Below, piece by piece: positions 40,259-48,956 of a DNA stretch of 64,000 nt. Source of the DNA: CAKRJP01 sp963658085 (lineage in GTDB: Bacteria; Bacillota; Clostridia; Lachnospirales; Lachnospiraceae); NCBI GenBank assembly GCA_963658085.1, contig CAVKOU010000008.1, positions 1 to 64,000 of the forward strand, written 5' to 3'. The first letter of the stretch is position 1, and each line of letters opens with the position of its first letter. Both the position numbers and the translations under genes were made by a program. Under the pieces are notes generated by a model. It was not told the DNA's origin and ran no database searches. It saw nothing but the letters and a program-made list of their open reading frames with translations.

Positions 40259-40999
40259 CTATATTTCCACGGATTTTTTGATCTCCAAAGCCTTGTCCGG
40301 ATAGTTGGTGATAATGGCAGTTACCCCTTCTCGGATCAGCCATTCCATGTCCTCTTTTTCATTGACCGTCCAGACCCGGATGTTCAGACCGCTATCCTGA
40401 TATTCTTTCAAGAAATCATCCATCTTCACATGATATACCGCAGGATGCAATCCATATACTCCTGTCGTTTTCGCATAGTCTGCCACATCCAGGATTACAT
40501 CACTATATAAATACGCAACCTCTGCATCCGGAACAATTTCTTTCATCTTCTGGACACTGTAATGATTAAAAGAGGAATAAATCACCCGATCTTCCATTCC
40601 ACTTTTTCTCACAAGCTCTGCAACCTTCTGCTCAATATCCGGATACCAGTAAATCCCTGTTTTCAGTTCAATATTCACCTGGATACCGGATGCCTTTACT
40701 GCATCCAGTACTTCTTCCAGGGTTGGAATTTTTGCCGAGGGGTATTTAGGAAATTTTTGTTCTAGCACCGTAAGCTCTTTTAACTCTTTTAAGGTATAGT
40801 CCTTGACCCATCCCGTTTGCTCTGTAACTCTATCTACAGTTTCATCATGGATCACCACCGGGATTCCATCTTTTGTAAGCTGGACATCTAGTTCGATTCC
40901 ATGGGCTTCCTGTGCAATCGCCAGTTCAAAAGCTTCCAGTGTATTTTCCGGTGCATATCCGCTTGCACCTCTGTGTGCAAATATCTTTGTTTTGCTCAA
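40259..40999 (-). CDS. glpQ: Glycerophosphodiester phosphodiesterase (cytoplasmic)
   Basis: Hydrolyses glycerophosphodiesters to glycerol-3-phosphate and an alcohol. The 246-residue protein starts MSKTKIFAHRGASGYAPENTLEAFELAIAQEAHGIELDVQLTKDGIPVVIHDETVDR, containing the catalytic HRG, the metal ligands ELD and the second catalytic His in IHDETVDR. The start codon is TTG, preceded by GAGGCGG. No signal peptide, so the enzyme acts after import. It is the last gene of the ugp-like operon, 21 nt after the binding-protein gene, which points to glycerophosphodiesters as transporter cargo. Confidence 0.93.
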   Translation of the reverse strand: MSKTKIFAHRGASGYAPENTLEAFELAIAQEAHGIELDVQLTKDGIPVVIHDETVDRVTEQTGWVKDYTLKELKELTVLEQKFPKYPSAKIPTLEEVLDAVKASGIQVNIELKTGIYWYPDIEQKVAELVRKSGMEDRVIYSSFNHYSVQKMKEIVPDAEVAYLYSDVILDVADYAKTTGVYGLHPAVYHVKMDDFLKEYQDSGLNIRVWTVNEKEDMEWLIREGVTAIITNYPDKALEIKKSVEI

Positions 41000-41020
41000 T
41001 GTTTACCGCCTCGGTTCTTA

Positions 41021-42409
41021 TTAATTATTTACTGTATTATAGTCTGTAATAGCTTTGTTGATAGACTCAGACATGTTGTCTACTGCCGTATCCACATCTT
41101 CTTTTCCATTCAGCATACTCTCGATTTCAGACTCAACAGTTGCTCTTGCTTCCGGGAATACACTCAAGAGTGCTCCGCAATATTCCGGTGAAGAATCATG
41201 AAGCTGATCGATAGCTGTCTGGAACTGAGGATACTGAGCAATATTCTCTTTGAATACATCCTCGTCCTGTGCCTTTGTAGTAACCGGGAAATATCCTGTC
41301 TGCGCATTCCAGTATGCCTGTGATTCTGGAGAGATCAGGAATTTTACGAATTCCCATGTTGCACGAAGTTTCTTTGAATCCTGATTATTTAACGCCCACA
41401 AAGAAGCACCACCGATGGATACTCCACCTTCGTCACCGGAAGACACTTTCGGGAAATATGCAGTTCCTACCTCAAATTTTCCATCTACATCCTGTAAGAT
41501 CTGCTTTAAAGAAGCAGTAGATCCAAGGGTAATCGCAGATTTACCTGCAGAGAAGTCTGCTAATCCTGCATCCCCACCTTTACCAACGATCGGTGCATAT
41601 CCGTCATCGTTGAGGGTTTTCCATGCAGTCAAAATATTCTTTGCAGCACCATTTTCATCAAAAGCAACTGCTGTTGCAGCATCATCACGACCATTTCCGT
41701 TGTTTGCATACTCCAGTCCCTGTTTACTGATGAACTGCTCGAAGAACCAGCCATAAATACCAAGGGACATTACTTCGCTGGCGCCGCCTTTACTCATCAA
41801 CTGATCACCAATCTCATCGATTGCTTCCAAGCTATCCGGAATTTCTGTAATTCCAGCTTTTTCGAACATATCTTTATTATAGTACATAATCGGTGTAGAT
41901 GAGTTAAAAGGCATAGAATATAATTGATCATCAATAGTATAATATGCTGCAAGATTTGGTTCAATCTCAGACACATCATAATTATCTGCATCGATCATGT
42001 CCTGCATAGAAACCGTCCAGCCGGACTCAATCATAAAACGAGTACCAATTTCATAAACCTGTACCAGATCTGCACCCATATTTCCAATCTGAGCACTCTT
42101 TAATTTATTCAGAGAGTCATCATATTCTCCCTGATACTGAGCTTCTACGGTAATTCCATATTCATTTTCATCATTAAATTTTTTGACAAGGGTATCGATG
42201 GCCTGGCCATTTACACCACCCATAGAATGCCAGAATGTAATGGTAGTTCCGTCTACGTCTGATGCATCTGCCATTTCTACGGTTTCACTGCTGTCTGTAG
42301 CATCGGATGAACCGTCCTGGCTAACAGAAGAGGTTCCTCCTCCGCATCCTGTGAGCATTCCAACAGCCATTGCTGCCACAAGTAATAATGAAACTGTTTT
42401 TTTCTTCAT
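41021..42409 (-). CDS. ugpB: Extracellular solute-binding lipoprotein, UgpB-like
   Basis: A 462-residue binding protein. The start at 42409 follows AGGAGG and opens the lipoprotein signal MKKKTVSLLLVAAMAVGMLTGC. The family-1 solute-binding fold shows TITFWHSMGGVNGQAIDTLVKKFN, PFNSSTPIMYYNKDMFEKAG and ATWEFVKFLISPESQAYWNAQTGYFPV. The 'FWHSM' and 'NSSTPIMYYN' segments match UgpB, the glycerol-3-phosphate/glycerophosphocholine binder, and glpQ next door agrees. It is separated from the permease genes by 103 nt with two hairpins. Confidence 0.88.
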   Translation of the reverse strand: MKKKTVSLLLVAAMAVGMLTGCGGGTSSVSQDGSSDATDSSETVEMADASDVDGTTITFWHSMGGVNGQAIDTLVKKFNDENEYGITVEAQYQGEYDDSLNKLKSAQIGNMGADLVQVYEIGTRFMIESGWTVSMQDMIDADNYDVSEIEPNLAAYYTIDDQLYSMPFNSSTPIMYYNKDMFEKAGITEIPDSLEAIDEIGDQLMSKGGASEVMSLGIYGWFFEQFISKQGLEYANNGNGRDDAATAVAFDENGAAKNILTAWKTLNDDGYAPIVGKGGDAGLADFSAGKSAITLGSTASLKQILQDVDGKFEVGTAYFPKVSSGDEGGVSIGGASLWALNNQDSKKLRATWEFVKFLISPESQAYWNAQTGYFPVTTKAQDEDVFKENIAQYPQFQTAIDQLHDSSPEYCGALLSVFPEARATVESEIESMLNGKEDVDTAVDNMSESINKAITDYNTVNN

Positions 42410-42448
42410 AGTTTTCCTCCTGATATTAACACTTCTAATGGATAAACT

Positions 42449-42497
42449 TGTGTGTAACATTCACACATATATAGAATCGGGAAGGGATAATTTCCCG
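42449..42497 (-). other. Intercistronic hairpins before ugpB
   Basis: Two small inverted repeats, TGTGTG / CACACA (42449-42467) and CGGGAA / TTCCCG (42478-42497), lie in the gap between ugpE and ugpB. They may stabilise the 5' end of a processed ugpB message. Confidence 0.35.
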
Positions 42498-42512
42498 TTT
42501 CTAACAAAATTA

Positions 42513-43430
42513 TTAACCTTTTACAGCTCCTGAGAACATTCCTCTGATCAGCTGTTTCTGTCCGATGATAAAAATCGAAATGGATGGAATGATGATCATA
42601 ACTACACCTGCGATCATCAATGTAATCGATTGGGAATCCACGCTGTCCAGCATGCTGATACCAATCTGTACCGTTCTCATATTGTTAGAACCTGTTACAA
42701 GAAGTGGCCACATATACATATTCCATGCATTGATAAAGGTATATACTGCCATAGCTCCGATAGCTGATTTGGTAAGCGGAAGCAAAATTTTAATAATGAA
42801 TTTCAAATTACTGCATCCATCCAGCTTCGCCGATTCATATAATGACATAGGGAATGTCATATAGAACTGACGGAATAAGAAAATTCCCATTGCTGATGTA
42901 AGATATGGAATGATCAACACTCCATAGGTATCCAAAATCCCCCAGCTTCCTACGGTCAGGTAATTCGAAATAATCGTTGCTTCTCCGGGAACCATCATGG
43001 TTGCCATAACAATTGCAAACAAGATTCCTTTTCCCTTAAATTCCAAAAAGGAAAATGCAAATGCAGCCAGAGAGCAGGAAATAATCTGTCCGATAGTAAT
43101 GCATCCTGCCATGATAAAGGAATTTAAAATAAATCGAAGAAGCGGAACCGTTGTTAATGCTTCTTTGAAATTCTGCAAAGTAGGATGCGACGGGAAAAGA
43201 TTTAACTCCGTTGTAAATAATTCATTGGACGGCATCAGTGCAATACTGATGGCATACAAAAGCGGAAGAAGCACGATAATGGCAAATACAATATTCGCTG
43301 TAAGTCGAAGCGCGGTCTTACCTCTTCTTTTTGCCAGTGCTTTGGCATTCATTTTATTTTTCAATTCCAATAGCTCACTCTGTGAGTATTTTCCCTCCAT
43401 CGGAATTGCCATACTGTTTAACTGACTCAT
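42513..43430 (-). CDS. ugpE: Carbohydrate/glycerol-phosphate ABC permease, UgpE-like
   Basis: A 305-residue MalG/UgpE-type permease with six helices. It carries an unusually long hydrophilic N terminus (MSQLNSMAIPMEGKYSQSELLELKNKMNAKALAKRRG, given only as description of the first 37 residues' character: polar, basic at the end). The EAA loop reads MSLYESAKLDGCSNLKFIIKILLPLTKSAIGA, followed by the terminal helices. Its ATG overlaps the ugpA stop by one base. Confidence 0.87.
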   Translation of the reverse strand: MSQLNSMAIPMEGKYSQSELLELKNKMNAKALAKRRGKTALRLTANIVFAIIVLLPLLYAISIALMPSNELFTTELNLFPSHPTLQNFKEALTTVPLLRFILNSFIMAGCITIGQIISCSLAAFAFSFLEFKGKGILFAIVMATMMVPGEATIISNYLTVGSWGILDTYGVLIIPYLTSAMGIFLFRQFYMTFPMSLYESAKLDGCSNLKFIIKILLPLTKSAIGAMAVYTFINAWNMYMWPLLVTGSNNMRTVQIGISMLDSVDSQSITLMIAGVVMIIIPSISIFIIGQKQLIRGMFSGAVKG

Positions 43431-44293
43431 TAGTAATTTACTCCCTTCTTCTCAATACGGAACATCACCAATGTTACGATCATGATAATGATAAACAGGA
43501 TTACAGACTGTGCAGATGCACTTCCGAAACGATAGTTAAAGAATGCATCTCTGTAAATGGAATACACAATTACATTTGTGGATTCGTTTGGTCCGCCTTC
43601 TGTCAGGATTTTGATCTGTCCAAAAGACTGGAAAGCCTGGATGATGTTTACTACAACGGTATAGAACATAATAGGGGACAATCCCGGGATGGTCAGACTA
43701 AAAAACTGCTGCACGCCGCTTGCTCCGTCTACAGATGCTCTTTCATAAATGGTTTCATCAATATTCCCAAGACCTGCTGAAAAATACAGGAAATTAATTC
43801 CACTGTTTAACCAGGCGGTAAGGATCGCCACACAATACAGAGCTGTGTTCGGATCATTCAGCCAGTTGATATCCAGTCCCAAAAGCTTATTTACGATTCC
43901 TACCGACGGGTGAAGCATAATCTGAAAGATCATTGCCGCAGAGCTTGATGCGATTGCCATCGGAAGTGCATAAGCGGTACTAAATACCCGGATTCCGGGA
44001 AATGCCTTGTTACAAAGAACTGCTGCCACAAGCCCCAAAAGCATTCCTCCGAATACAACAATGACTACAAAGATCAATGTAACTTTTAAACTGTTTCGAA
44101 AAGATGCTGAGCTAAGCAGATCGATATAGTTTTGAAGACCTACAAAGATTTTTGCCTGTCCCATTTTGTTTGTCATAAACAGGCTCAAGTAAACAGTTTT
44201 CACAAATGGGTAGAATAAAAATACAGCAAATATTAATAAACTTGGCACCAGGTAAAAGTAAGGTGTTATTTTTATAGTTTTTTCTTTTTTCAT
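43430..44293 (-). CDS. ugpA: Carbohydrate/glycerol-phosphate ABC permease, UgpA-like
   Basis: A 287-residue MalF/UgpA-type permease with six helices. It starts TPYFYLVPSLLIFAVFLFYPFVKTVYLSLF after a short basic lead, and the EAA loop reads IYERASVDGASGVQQFFSLTIPGLSPIMFY. The C-terminal stretch ESTNVIVYSIYRDAFFNYRFGSASAQSVILF matches UgpA. It follows the ATPase gene by 2 nt and overlaps ugpE by one base, so the transporter subunits are translationally linked. Confidence 0.88.
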   Translation of the reverse strand: MKKEKTIKITPYFYLVPSLLIFAVFLFYPFVKTVYLSLFMTNKMGQAKIFVGLQNYIDLLSSASFRNSLKVTLIFVVIVVFGGMLLGLVAAVLCNKAFPGIRVFSTAYALPMAIASSSAAMIFQIMLHPSVGIVNKLLGLDINWLNDPNTALYCVAILTAWLNSGINFLYFSAGLGNIDETIYERASVDGASGVQQFFSLTIPGLSPIMFYTVVVNIIQAFQSFGQIKILTEGGPNESTNVIVYSIYRDAFFNYRFGSASAQSVILFIIIMIVTLVMFRIEKKGVNY

Positions 44294-44295
44294 AT

Positions 44296-45444
44296 TTAAT
44301 ATCCTTTCCTATACTGATGAAGAATATTTTCTTTTGTTTCTATATCGAATATATGAATCCGTTTCGGATCAAAGTACAGCTCTGCCGTTTCTCCTACTTT
44401 TGTCTGATTGGAAGGCTCCAGTCTTACTGCATGGGTTCGATTCTGTTCATCAAAATACAGGACCACTTCCGCACCAAGCATTTCTCTGGTAACCACGGTT
44501 TCTTTGATTCCCACACTGTTTTCTGCAAAACCGCCCGCCAACGCTTCTTCATATTCGTAGATATCTTCCGGTCTGATTCCCATAATCACACGTTTTCCAA
44601 CGTAATTTTTCCGAAGGATCTCTTCATTTTCTCCGGACACATATACTTTTTTGATCAGCCCCGTTATTGCAAAGATTAACACAGTCTTGTCGAATTCCTT
44701 CTCAACCTGACATTCAATAAAATTCATAGATGGCGCACCTACAAATCCTGCCACAAATTGATTTACCGGATGATCATAAATATTTTGCGGGGTGTCGACC
44801 TGTTGGATCAGTCCGTCTTTCATAACAACAATCTTGGTTCCAAGGGTCATCGCTTCCGTCTGATCGTGAGTTACATAAATAATCGTGGTATCTAATTGCT
44901 TATGCAGTTTTTGAAGTTCAACACGCATCTGCGCCCGAAGTTTTGCATCCAGATTGGAAAGAGGTTCATCCATAAGGAATGCTTTCGGATGTCTTATGAT
45001 GGCTGCTCCGATGGCTACACGCTGTTTTTGTCCACCGGATAACGCTGCCGGCTTTCGATCTAACAATGATTCAATCCCCAGGATTTCTGCTACTTCCTTT
45101 ACTTTTTTATCAATTTCTTTTTTCGGAACCTTTCGGATCTTCAATGCATAAGCAATGTTTCCATAAACTGTCATGTTTGGATACAATGCATAGTTTTGAA
45201 AAACCATGGACATCTCTCTTTCCTTTGGTTCCAGATAATTACAGAGTTCTCCGTCGATCCAAAGTTCTCCATCCGTAATATCTTCCAATCCTGCAATCAG
45301 TCGCAAAGTTGTAGACTTTCCACAGCCGGAAGGTCCTACGAAGATTACAAATTCTTTATCATGAATATCTAAGGTGAAATCTTTCACCCCGTAATGTTCA
45401 GAATCAAATTGCTTACAGACATTTCTAAGCGCAATTTCTGCCAT
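44296..45444 (-). CDS. ugpC: ABC transporter ATPase, UgpC/MsmK-like
   Basis: A 382-residue ATPase: Walker A GPSGCGKST, Q-loop MVFQNYALYPNMTVYGNIAY, signature ALSGGQKQRVAIGAA, Walker B AFLMDEPLSNLDAKLR and H-loop VTHDQTEAMTLG. The C-terminal TOBE/MalK-type regulatory domain (about 240-382) contains VIMGIRPEDIY. The start at 45444 follows AAGGAGG; an upstream ATG is 21 nt earlier and weaker. First gene of the operon. A perfect cre site 79 bp upstream suggests control by CcpA. Confidence 0.9.
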   Translation of the reverse strand: MAEIALRNVCKQFDSEHYGVKDFTLDIHDKEFVIFVGPSGCGKSTTLRLIAGLEDITDGELWIDGELCNYLEPKEREMSMVFQNYALYPNMTVYGNIAYALKIRKVPKKEIDKKVKEVAEILGIESLLDRKPAALSGGQKQRVAIGAAIIRHPKAFLMDEPLSNLDAKLRAQMRVELQKLHKQLDTTIIYVTHDQTEAMTLGTKIVVMKDGLIQQVDTPQNIYDHPVNQFVAGFVGAPSMNFIECQVEKEFDKTVLIFAITGLIKKVYVSGENEEILRKNYVGKRVIMGIRPEDIYEYEEALAGGFAENSVGIKETVVTREMLGAEVVLYFDEQNRTHAVRLEPSNQTKVGETAELYFDPKRIHIFDIETKENILHQYRKGY

Positions 45445-45522
45445 TTTTTCCTCCTTTACAGCCAACGATGCTTCTTTGTTTTTCGGCTCTTACGTACGTG
45501 TAGCATCGTAACATTTCCACTT

Positions 45523-45538
45523 ATGAAAGCGCTATCAT
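45523..45538. promoter_or_regulatory. cre site (CcpA operator) upstream of the ugp operon
   Basis: ATGAAAGCGCTATCAT fits the consensus WTGNNARCGNWWWCAW at every position. It lies 79-94 bp upstream of the ugpC start, in the expected promoter area. A Crh-like protein, a possible CcpA cofactor, is encoded about 1.3 kb away. Confidence 0.8.
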
Positions 45539-45606
45539 AGTTCGGATAAGAAAAAGTAAAAGAACTGTATAATTTTTTGCCCAAAAGTTAAATAAAATAA
45601 AAAAAA

Positions 45607-45630
45607 TGAGACAGTCCGCAAACTGTCTCA
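45607..45630 (-). terminator. Terminator of the lipid kinase gene
   Basis: Minus-strand stem TGAGACAGT / ACTGTCTCA with a 6-nt loop followed by eight T, about 40 nt after the stop codon of the kinase gene. Confidence 0.9.
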
Positions 45631-45670
45631 CTCAAATTTCGTTATGAAGTTCTATATATTTTCTATATAT

Positions 45671-46627
45671 TCATCTACTTGTTTCGTTCTGCATTTTTTT
45701 GCGGTACTCTCCGCTGACATCCTTCAAGTGTTTTTTCGGTACCATAATCTCAAGCTGTTGCTTTAGATTATTAATCTCAACCTCATCGTGGGAACCTCCG
45801 AATTCTCCATCCAGAGTCCATGGAATTTCCTCAACAGACTCAAAAGTAATATGTCCCGTGCGGAAAGTATACATATGTTTCGAGTCTGCCTGCTCCACCA
45901 AAAGAGCTGCCACAATCTCCTGAAGCTCCAAGGGATTCTTCGGTGTACGGATTAAGGTAACCTCAAAAAGTCCGTCATCAAAAGTTACACTTTTCCCAAT
46001 CATGTTGCGGAATCCCCCTACGGATTTGGAGTTGGTAACCATTCCATAAATAAACTCATCCTCTATCGTTTCTCCATCATGGGTCACCTTAATCTTATAG
46101 GATGGAATATTAAACAATCGCTTGGTACCCTCTAATACATAAGCCAGGTGTCCCAAAACATTCTTCATTTCCTGGGTAGTCTCATAGGAAACATCTGTAA
46201 AAAGTCCAAAAGCAGCTATGTAAGCAAAATAAGTATCATTAAACTGTCCCACATCACAGCCGAAACTGGCTCCGTGGACTGCATTGTCCGCTGCTTTTAA
46301 TACATTTCTTGGAATATGCAGACTACAAGCAAAATCGTTGGTGGTGCCGGCCGGAATGTAGCTTACGGGCTTTCGATCCTCAGGAGCTCGTTCCATCATT
46401 CCGCTGACAATCTCGTCAATGGTTCCGTCTCCTCCGCTACATACGATCATGTCATACATGGCAGGATCATACTCTAAAATTTTCTTATAGGCATCCTGAT
46501 ATCCCTGGGTCGGATGAGCTACTACCTCGTATCCCCCTTTTACAAATATATCCAGAACCTCTGATAACTGAGGCTTTAAAATCTCTTTACCGGCATGGGG
46601 ATTAAATATAAAAAGCATTCGTTTCAT
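45671..46627 (-). CDS. Diacylglycerol kinase-family lipid kinase
   Basis: A 318-residue DagK/YegS-type kinase. It starts MKRMLFIFNPHAGKE (phosphate-binding NPxxG), with the nucleotide loop MIVCSGGDGTIDEIVSGM, the PAGTTNDFACSL motif and a C-terminal beta-sandwich domain ending LDGEFGGSHDEVEI. The substrate is probably diacylglycerol, returning it to phosphatidate after lipoteichoic acid synthesis, as in B. subtilis DgkB. The start at 46627 follows GAGGTGAATTCT. It precedes the ugp operon on the same strand but has its own terminator. Confidence 0.9.
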   Translation of the reverse strand: MKRMLFIFNPHAGKEILKPQLSEVLDIFVKGGYEVVAHPTQGYQDAYKKILEYDPAMYDMIVCSGGDGTIDEIVSGMMERAPEDRKPVSYIPAGTTNDFACSLHIPRNVLKAADNAVHGASFGCDVGQFNDTYFAYIAAFGLFTDVSYETTQEMKNVLGHLAYVLEGTKRLFNIPSYKIKVTHDGETIEDEFIYGMVTNSKSVGGFRNMIGKSVTFDDGLFEVTLIRTPKNPLELQEIVAALLVEQADSKHMYTFRTGHITFESVEEIPWTLDGEFGGSHDEVEINNLKQQLEIMVPKKHLKDVSGEYRKKMQNETSR

Positions 46628-46775
46628 AGAATTCACCTCTAAACTTTTTCATAAATAACTTCCTATCGTACATATTAAAATCAACAAAAGACATATGATA
46701 TACATATGCCTTTTCTCTTAACTTTTCATCTTCAATTATGTCCACTATAGCATCCTTAAAAGTCTCTTCTTGCAA
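46602..46775 (-). CDS. Possible small ORF between crh and lipid kinase genes
   Basis: A 57-codon frame from a TTG at 46775 (AGGA 5 nt upstream), reading MQEETFKDAIVDIIEDEKLRE and ending FRGEFYETNAFYI. It fills the spacer between the Crh-like gene and the kinase and overlaps the kinase start by 26 nt, which would couple the two. No homology is recognised, and the start signal is weak, so it may not be translated. Confidence 0.22.
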   Translation of the reverse strand: MQEETFKDAIVDIIEDEKLREKAYVYHMSFVDFNMYDRKLFMKKFRGEFYETNAFYI

Positions 46776-46780
46776 AATTC

Positions 46781-47035
46781 CTATCTTGCACAAAGAAAAC
46801 TTTCGATTCCCGCAACCGCATCCTTCTCATCGGCTCCGTCTGCGATTACTTCAACGTTTTCACCCTTTTGCAAACGAAGGGACATCATACCCATGATGCT
46901 CTTTGCGTTGATCTTCTTGTCTTCCATCATAATAAATACCTGACTCTGATACTGGCTTGCTTCCTGCACCAGATGTGCAATTGGTCGATCTTCCATCTCC
47001 ATATTATTCTGGATTGTTACCGGTTTTGTAATCAT
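46781..47035 (-). CDS. crh: Crh-like HPr protein with Glu at the His15 position
   Basis: An 84-residue HPr fold. The active-site loop, normally GLHARPA, reads EMEDRPIAHLV: the phosphorylatable His15 is replaced by Glu while the Arg-Pro is kept. The regulatory Ser46 is retained in KINAKSIMGMMSL. This combination (no His15, Ser46 present) defines Crh of B. subtilis, which has Gln and acts as a CcpA corepressor when phosphorylated by HPr kinase but cannot serve sugar transport. Location after whiA and rapZ also matches B. subtilis crh. It follows whiA by 16 nt. A negatively charged Glu might mimic phospho-His. Confidence 0.88.
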   Translation of the reverse strand: MITKPVTIQNNMEMEDRPIAHLVQEASQYQSQVFIMMEDKKINAKSIMGMMSLRLQKGENVEVIADGADEKDAVAGIESFLCAR

Positions 47036-47051
47036 ACCAAAGTGTTCCTCC

Positions 47052-47930
47052 CTACCTATCCCTTAACTTATCAGCGATCTCGCTAAGCTTACGCAATCTA
47101 TGGTTCACTCCCGACTTCCCAATAGGATGTTCCAGAAGCTCTCCTAGTTCTTTCAAAGTTGCATCCGGGTAAGCAAGACGTGTAAGGGCAACATCCTTCA
47201 AACCTTCCGGCAGCTTATCAAAGCCATTGGTGTCTTGAATATATTTAATATCCTCTGTCTGCTTTACAGCAGCCGACACTGTTTTGTTGATATTAGCAGT
47301 CTCACAGTTTACCTTACGGTTTACAGTATTTCGCATGTCCTTCATGATCCGGACATTCTCAAATTCCATAAGAGCCACATGGGCTTCCATAACATTGAGT
47401 ACATCTACGATCTGCGAACCTTCCTTTAAATAAACAACGTAGTGATGCTTACGCTCCACTACTTTTCCATCCAGTCCGAAACTCATCATGAGTCCCTTTA
47501 ATTGTTCTGCTAATGGTGCCTCATCACATACAATCTCGAAATGATAAGACTTGTTGGGATCACTCATGGACCCCGATACAAGAAATGCTCCCCGAAGGTA
47601 GGATCTCTTACAGCAAGAAGATTGCAAGGACGCGTTCCTTATGGCTATCAATTCTGGTCCGCATCCATAAATATCGTAGCTAGCGCTGTCTTTCGACATA
47701 TGCCTACGCACCGCTATATCAGCCTTTATATTAAATGTTTTTCTCAGTAATGTAAAGCATTTTCTTGCAACTGCAAGGTTTTCCGTATGAAAATGCAGGC
47801 TATAGTTATCTCTAACCTGCTTGATTTCACCAGACATTCTGATAAATGCCGCAAGTTCTGCCAAATTACAATGTCTGGCTTCCTTCTCCTGCTTTACAAG
47901 TTCATCTTTAATCTGTCCTGAAAATGACAT
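47052..47930 (-). CDS. whiA: WhiA/YvcL DNA-binding protein
   Basis: A 292-residue protein with a degenerate LAGLIDADG N-terminal part (SFSGQIKDELVKQEK ... AFIRMSGEI ... SYLRGAFLVSGSMSDPNKSYHFEIVC) and a C-terminal helix-turn-helix (VALTRLAYPDATLKELGELLEHPIGKSGVNHRLRKL). In Firmicutes WhiA binds chromosome and influences division; in actinobacteria it activates sporulation genes. It lies 55 nt after rapZ with no yvcK gene between, unlike the usual Firmicute order. Confidence 0.94.
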   Translation of the reverse strand: MSFSGQIKDELVKQEKEARHCNLAELAAFIRMSGEIKQVRDNYSLHFHTENLAVARKCFTLLRKTFNIKADIAVRRHMSKDSASYDIYGCGPELIAIRNASLQSSCCKRSYLRGAFLVSGSMSDPNKSYHFEIVCDEAPLAEQLKGLMMSFGLDGKVVERKHHYVVYLKEGSQIVDVLNVMEAHVALMEFENVRIMKDMRNTVNRKVNCETANINKTVSAAVKQTEDIKYIQDTNGFDKLPEGLKDVALTRLAYPDATLKELGELLEHPIGKSGVNHRLRKLSEIADKLRDR

Positions 47931-47985
47931 ACATGCTCCTTTTATTTCTTCCTATCTTATAGGCAAATCCAGACAAATCCACAGC

Positions 47986-48867
47986 CTACTTTGCCTTGGT
48001 AATGGCATCCTTTCCGATGTCACTATGTTCAATGCGAATCCCGTAATCCGCCCCTTCCTCCAGAGCTTCATATAGTGCATTTGCCAGAGTAACAGAGCGA
48101 TGCTTTCCTCCGGTGCAGCCGATAGCAATCACCAACTGCGTTTTCCCTTCCTTAATATAATTAGGAATCAAAAACTTTACCATATCTTCTAATTTTTCTA
48201 AGAACTCATCTGCCAAGCCACCAGCCATGACATAGTCTCTGACCGACTGATCATTTCCCGTCAAAGGGCGAAGTTCTTCTACATAATAGGGATTTGGAAG
48301 GAATCGCACATCAAATACCAGATCTGCGTCCTTTGGAATTCCATATTTAAAACCAAAGGATTCTACGGTAATGTACAGATTATGATACTCTTTGTTTTCA
48401 ACGAAAATATTTTGCAGCTCCTGTCTCAGTTCCCTGGTCAAGGTATGGGTGGTATCCAAAACATAGTTTGCCCGTTCCTTAAGAAAAGCAAGCTCCCCTC
48501 GTTCTCTTTTGATTCCTTCATCCACCTTTCCTTCCCTGCCGGACAAGGGATGATATCTTCTGGTTTCCTTGTAGCGCTTAATAAGGGCATCATCGGAGGA
48601 TTCCAAAAATAAAATCTCGTAATTTAATGATTTCTTATCCAAGTCATCCAGAATATTTTCTAATTCTTTAAAGCTATGTCCACTTCTGATATCAATTCCA
48701 AGAGCCGCCTTCTCCGTCTCTGATCCGGGAATCGTAAGTAGCTCTGCCATCTTAGGTATCAAAGGAAATGGCAGATTGTCTACGCAAAAATATCCAAAAT
48801 CTTCTAACATCTTAAGAGCTGTACTTTTTCCCGCCCCGGACATTCCGGTCACAATGACAATTCTCAT
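47986..48867 (-). CDS. rapZ: RapZ/YvcJ RNase adapter and nucleotide-binding protein
   Basis: A 293-residue protein with a P-loop at the N terminus, VTGMSGAGKSTALKMLEDFGYFCVDNLP, a Walker B-like region, and the C-terminal RapZ signature GVAIGCTGGKHRSV-type motif (here IAIGCTGGKHRSVTLANALYEAL). In E. coli RapZ guides RNase E to the sRNA GlmZ and senses glucosamine-6-phosphate; the B. subtilis homologue YvcJ affects competence and has GTPase activity. It lies downstream of murB, across a pentamer repeat, and starts the rapZ-whiA-crh group. Confidence 0.95.
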   Translation of the reverse strand: MRIVIVTGMSGAGKSTALKMLEDFGYFCVDNLPFPLIPKMAELLTIPGSETEKAALGIDIRSGHSFKELENILDDLDKKSLNYEILFLESSDDALIKRYKETRRYHPLSGREGKVDEGIKRERGELAFLKERANYVLDTTHTLTRELRQELQNIFVENKEYHNLYITVESFGFKYGIPKDADLVFDVRFLPNPYYVEELRPLTGNDQSVRDYVMAGGLADEFLEKLEDMVKFLIPNYIKEGKTQLVIAIGCTGGKHRSVTLANALYEALEEGADYGIRIEHSDIGKDAITKAK

Positions 48868-48901
48868 ATGCCCCTCCTTTTAACACTCCTTAAACCAGTC
48901 A

Positions 48902-48956
48902 AATCTAATTCAATCTAATCTAATCCAATTTAATTTAATCTAATTTAACTCAATTA
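48902..48956. repeat. Pentamer tandem repeat between murB and rapZ
   Basis: Eleven consecutive 5-bp units of the form AATYT (several with single substitutions) fill 48902-48956. The array includes the murB stop codon and ends 34 bp before the rapZ start codon. Confidence 0.75.
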
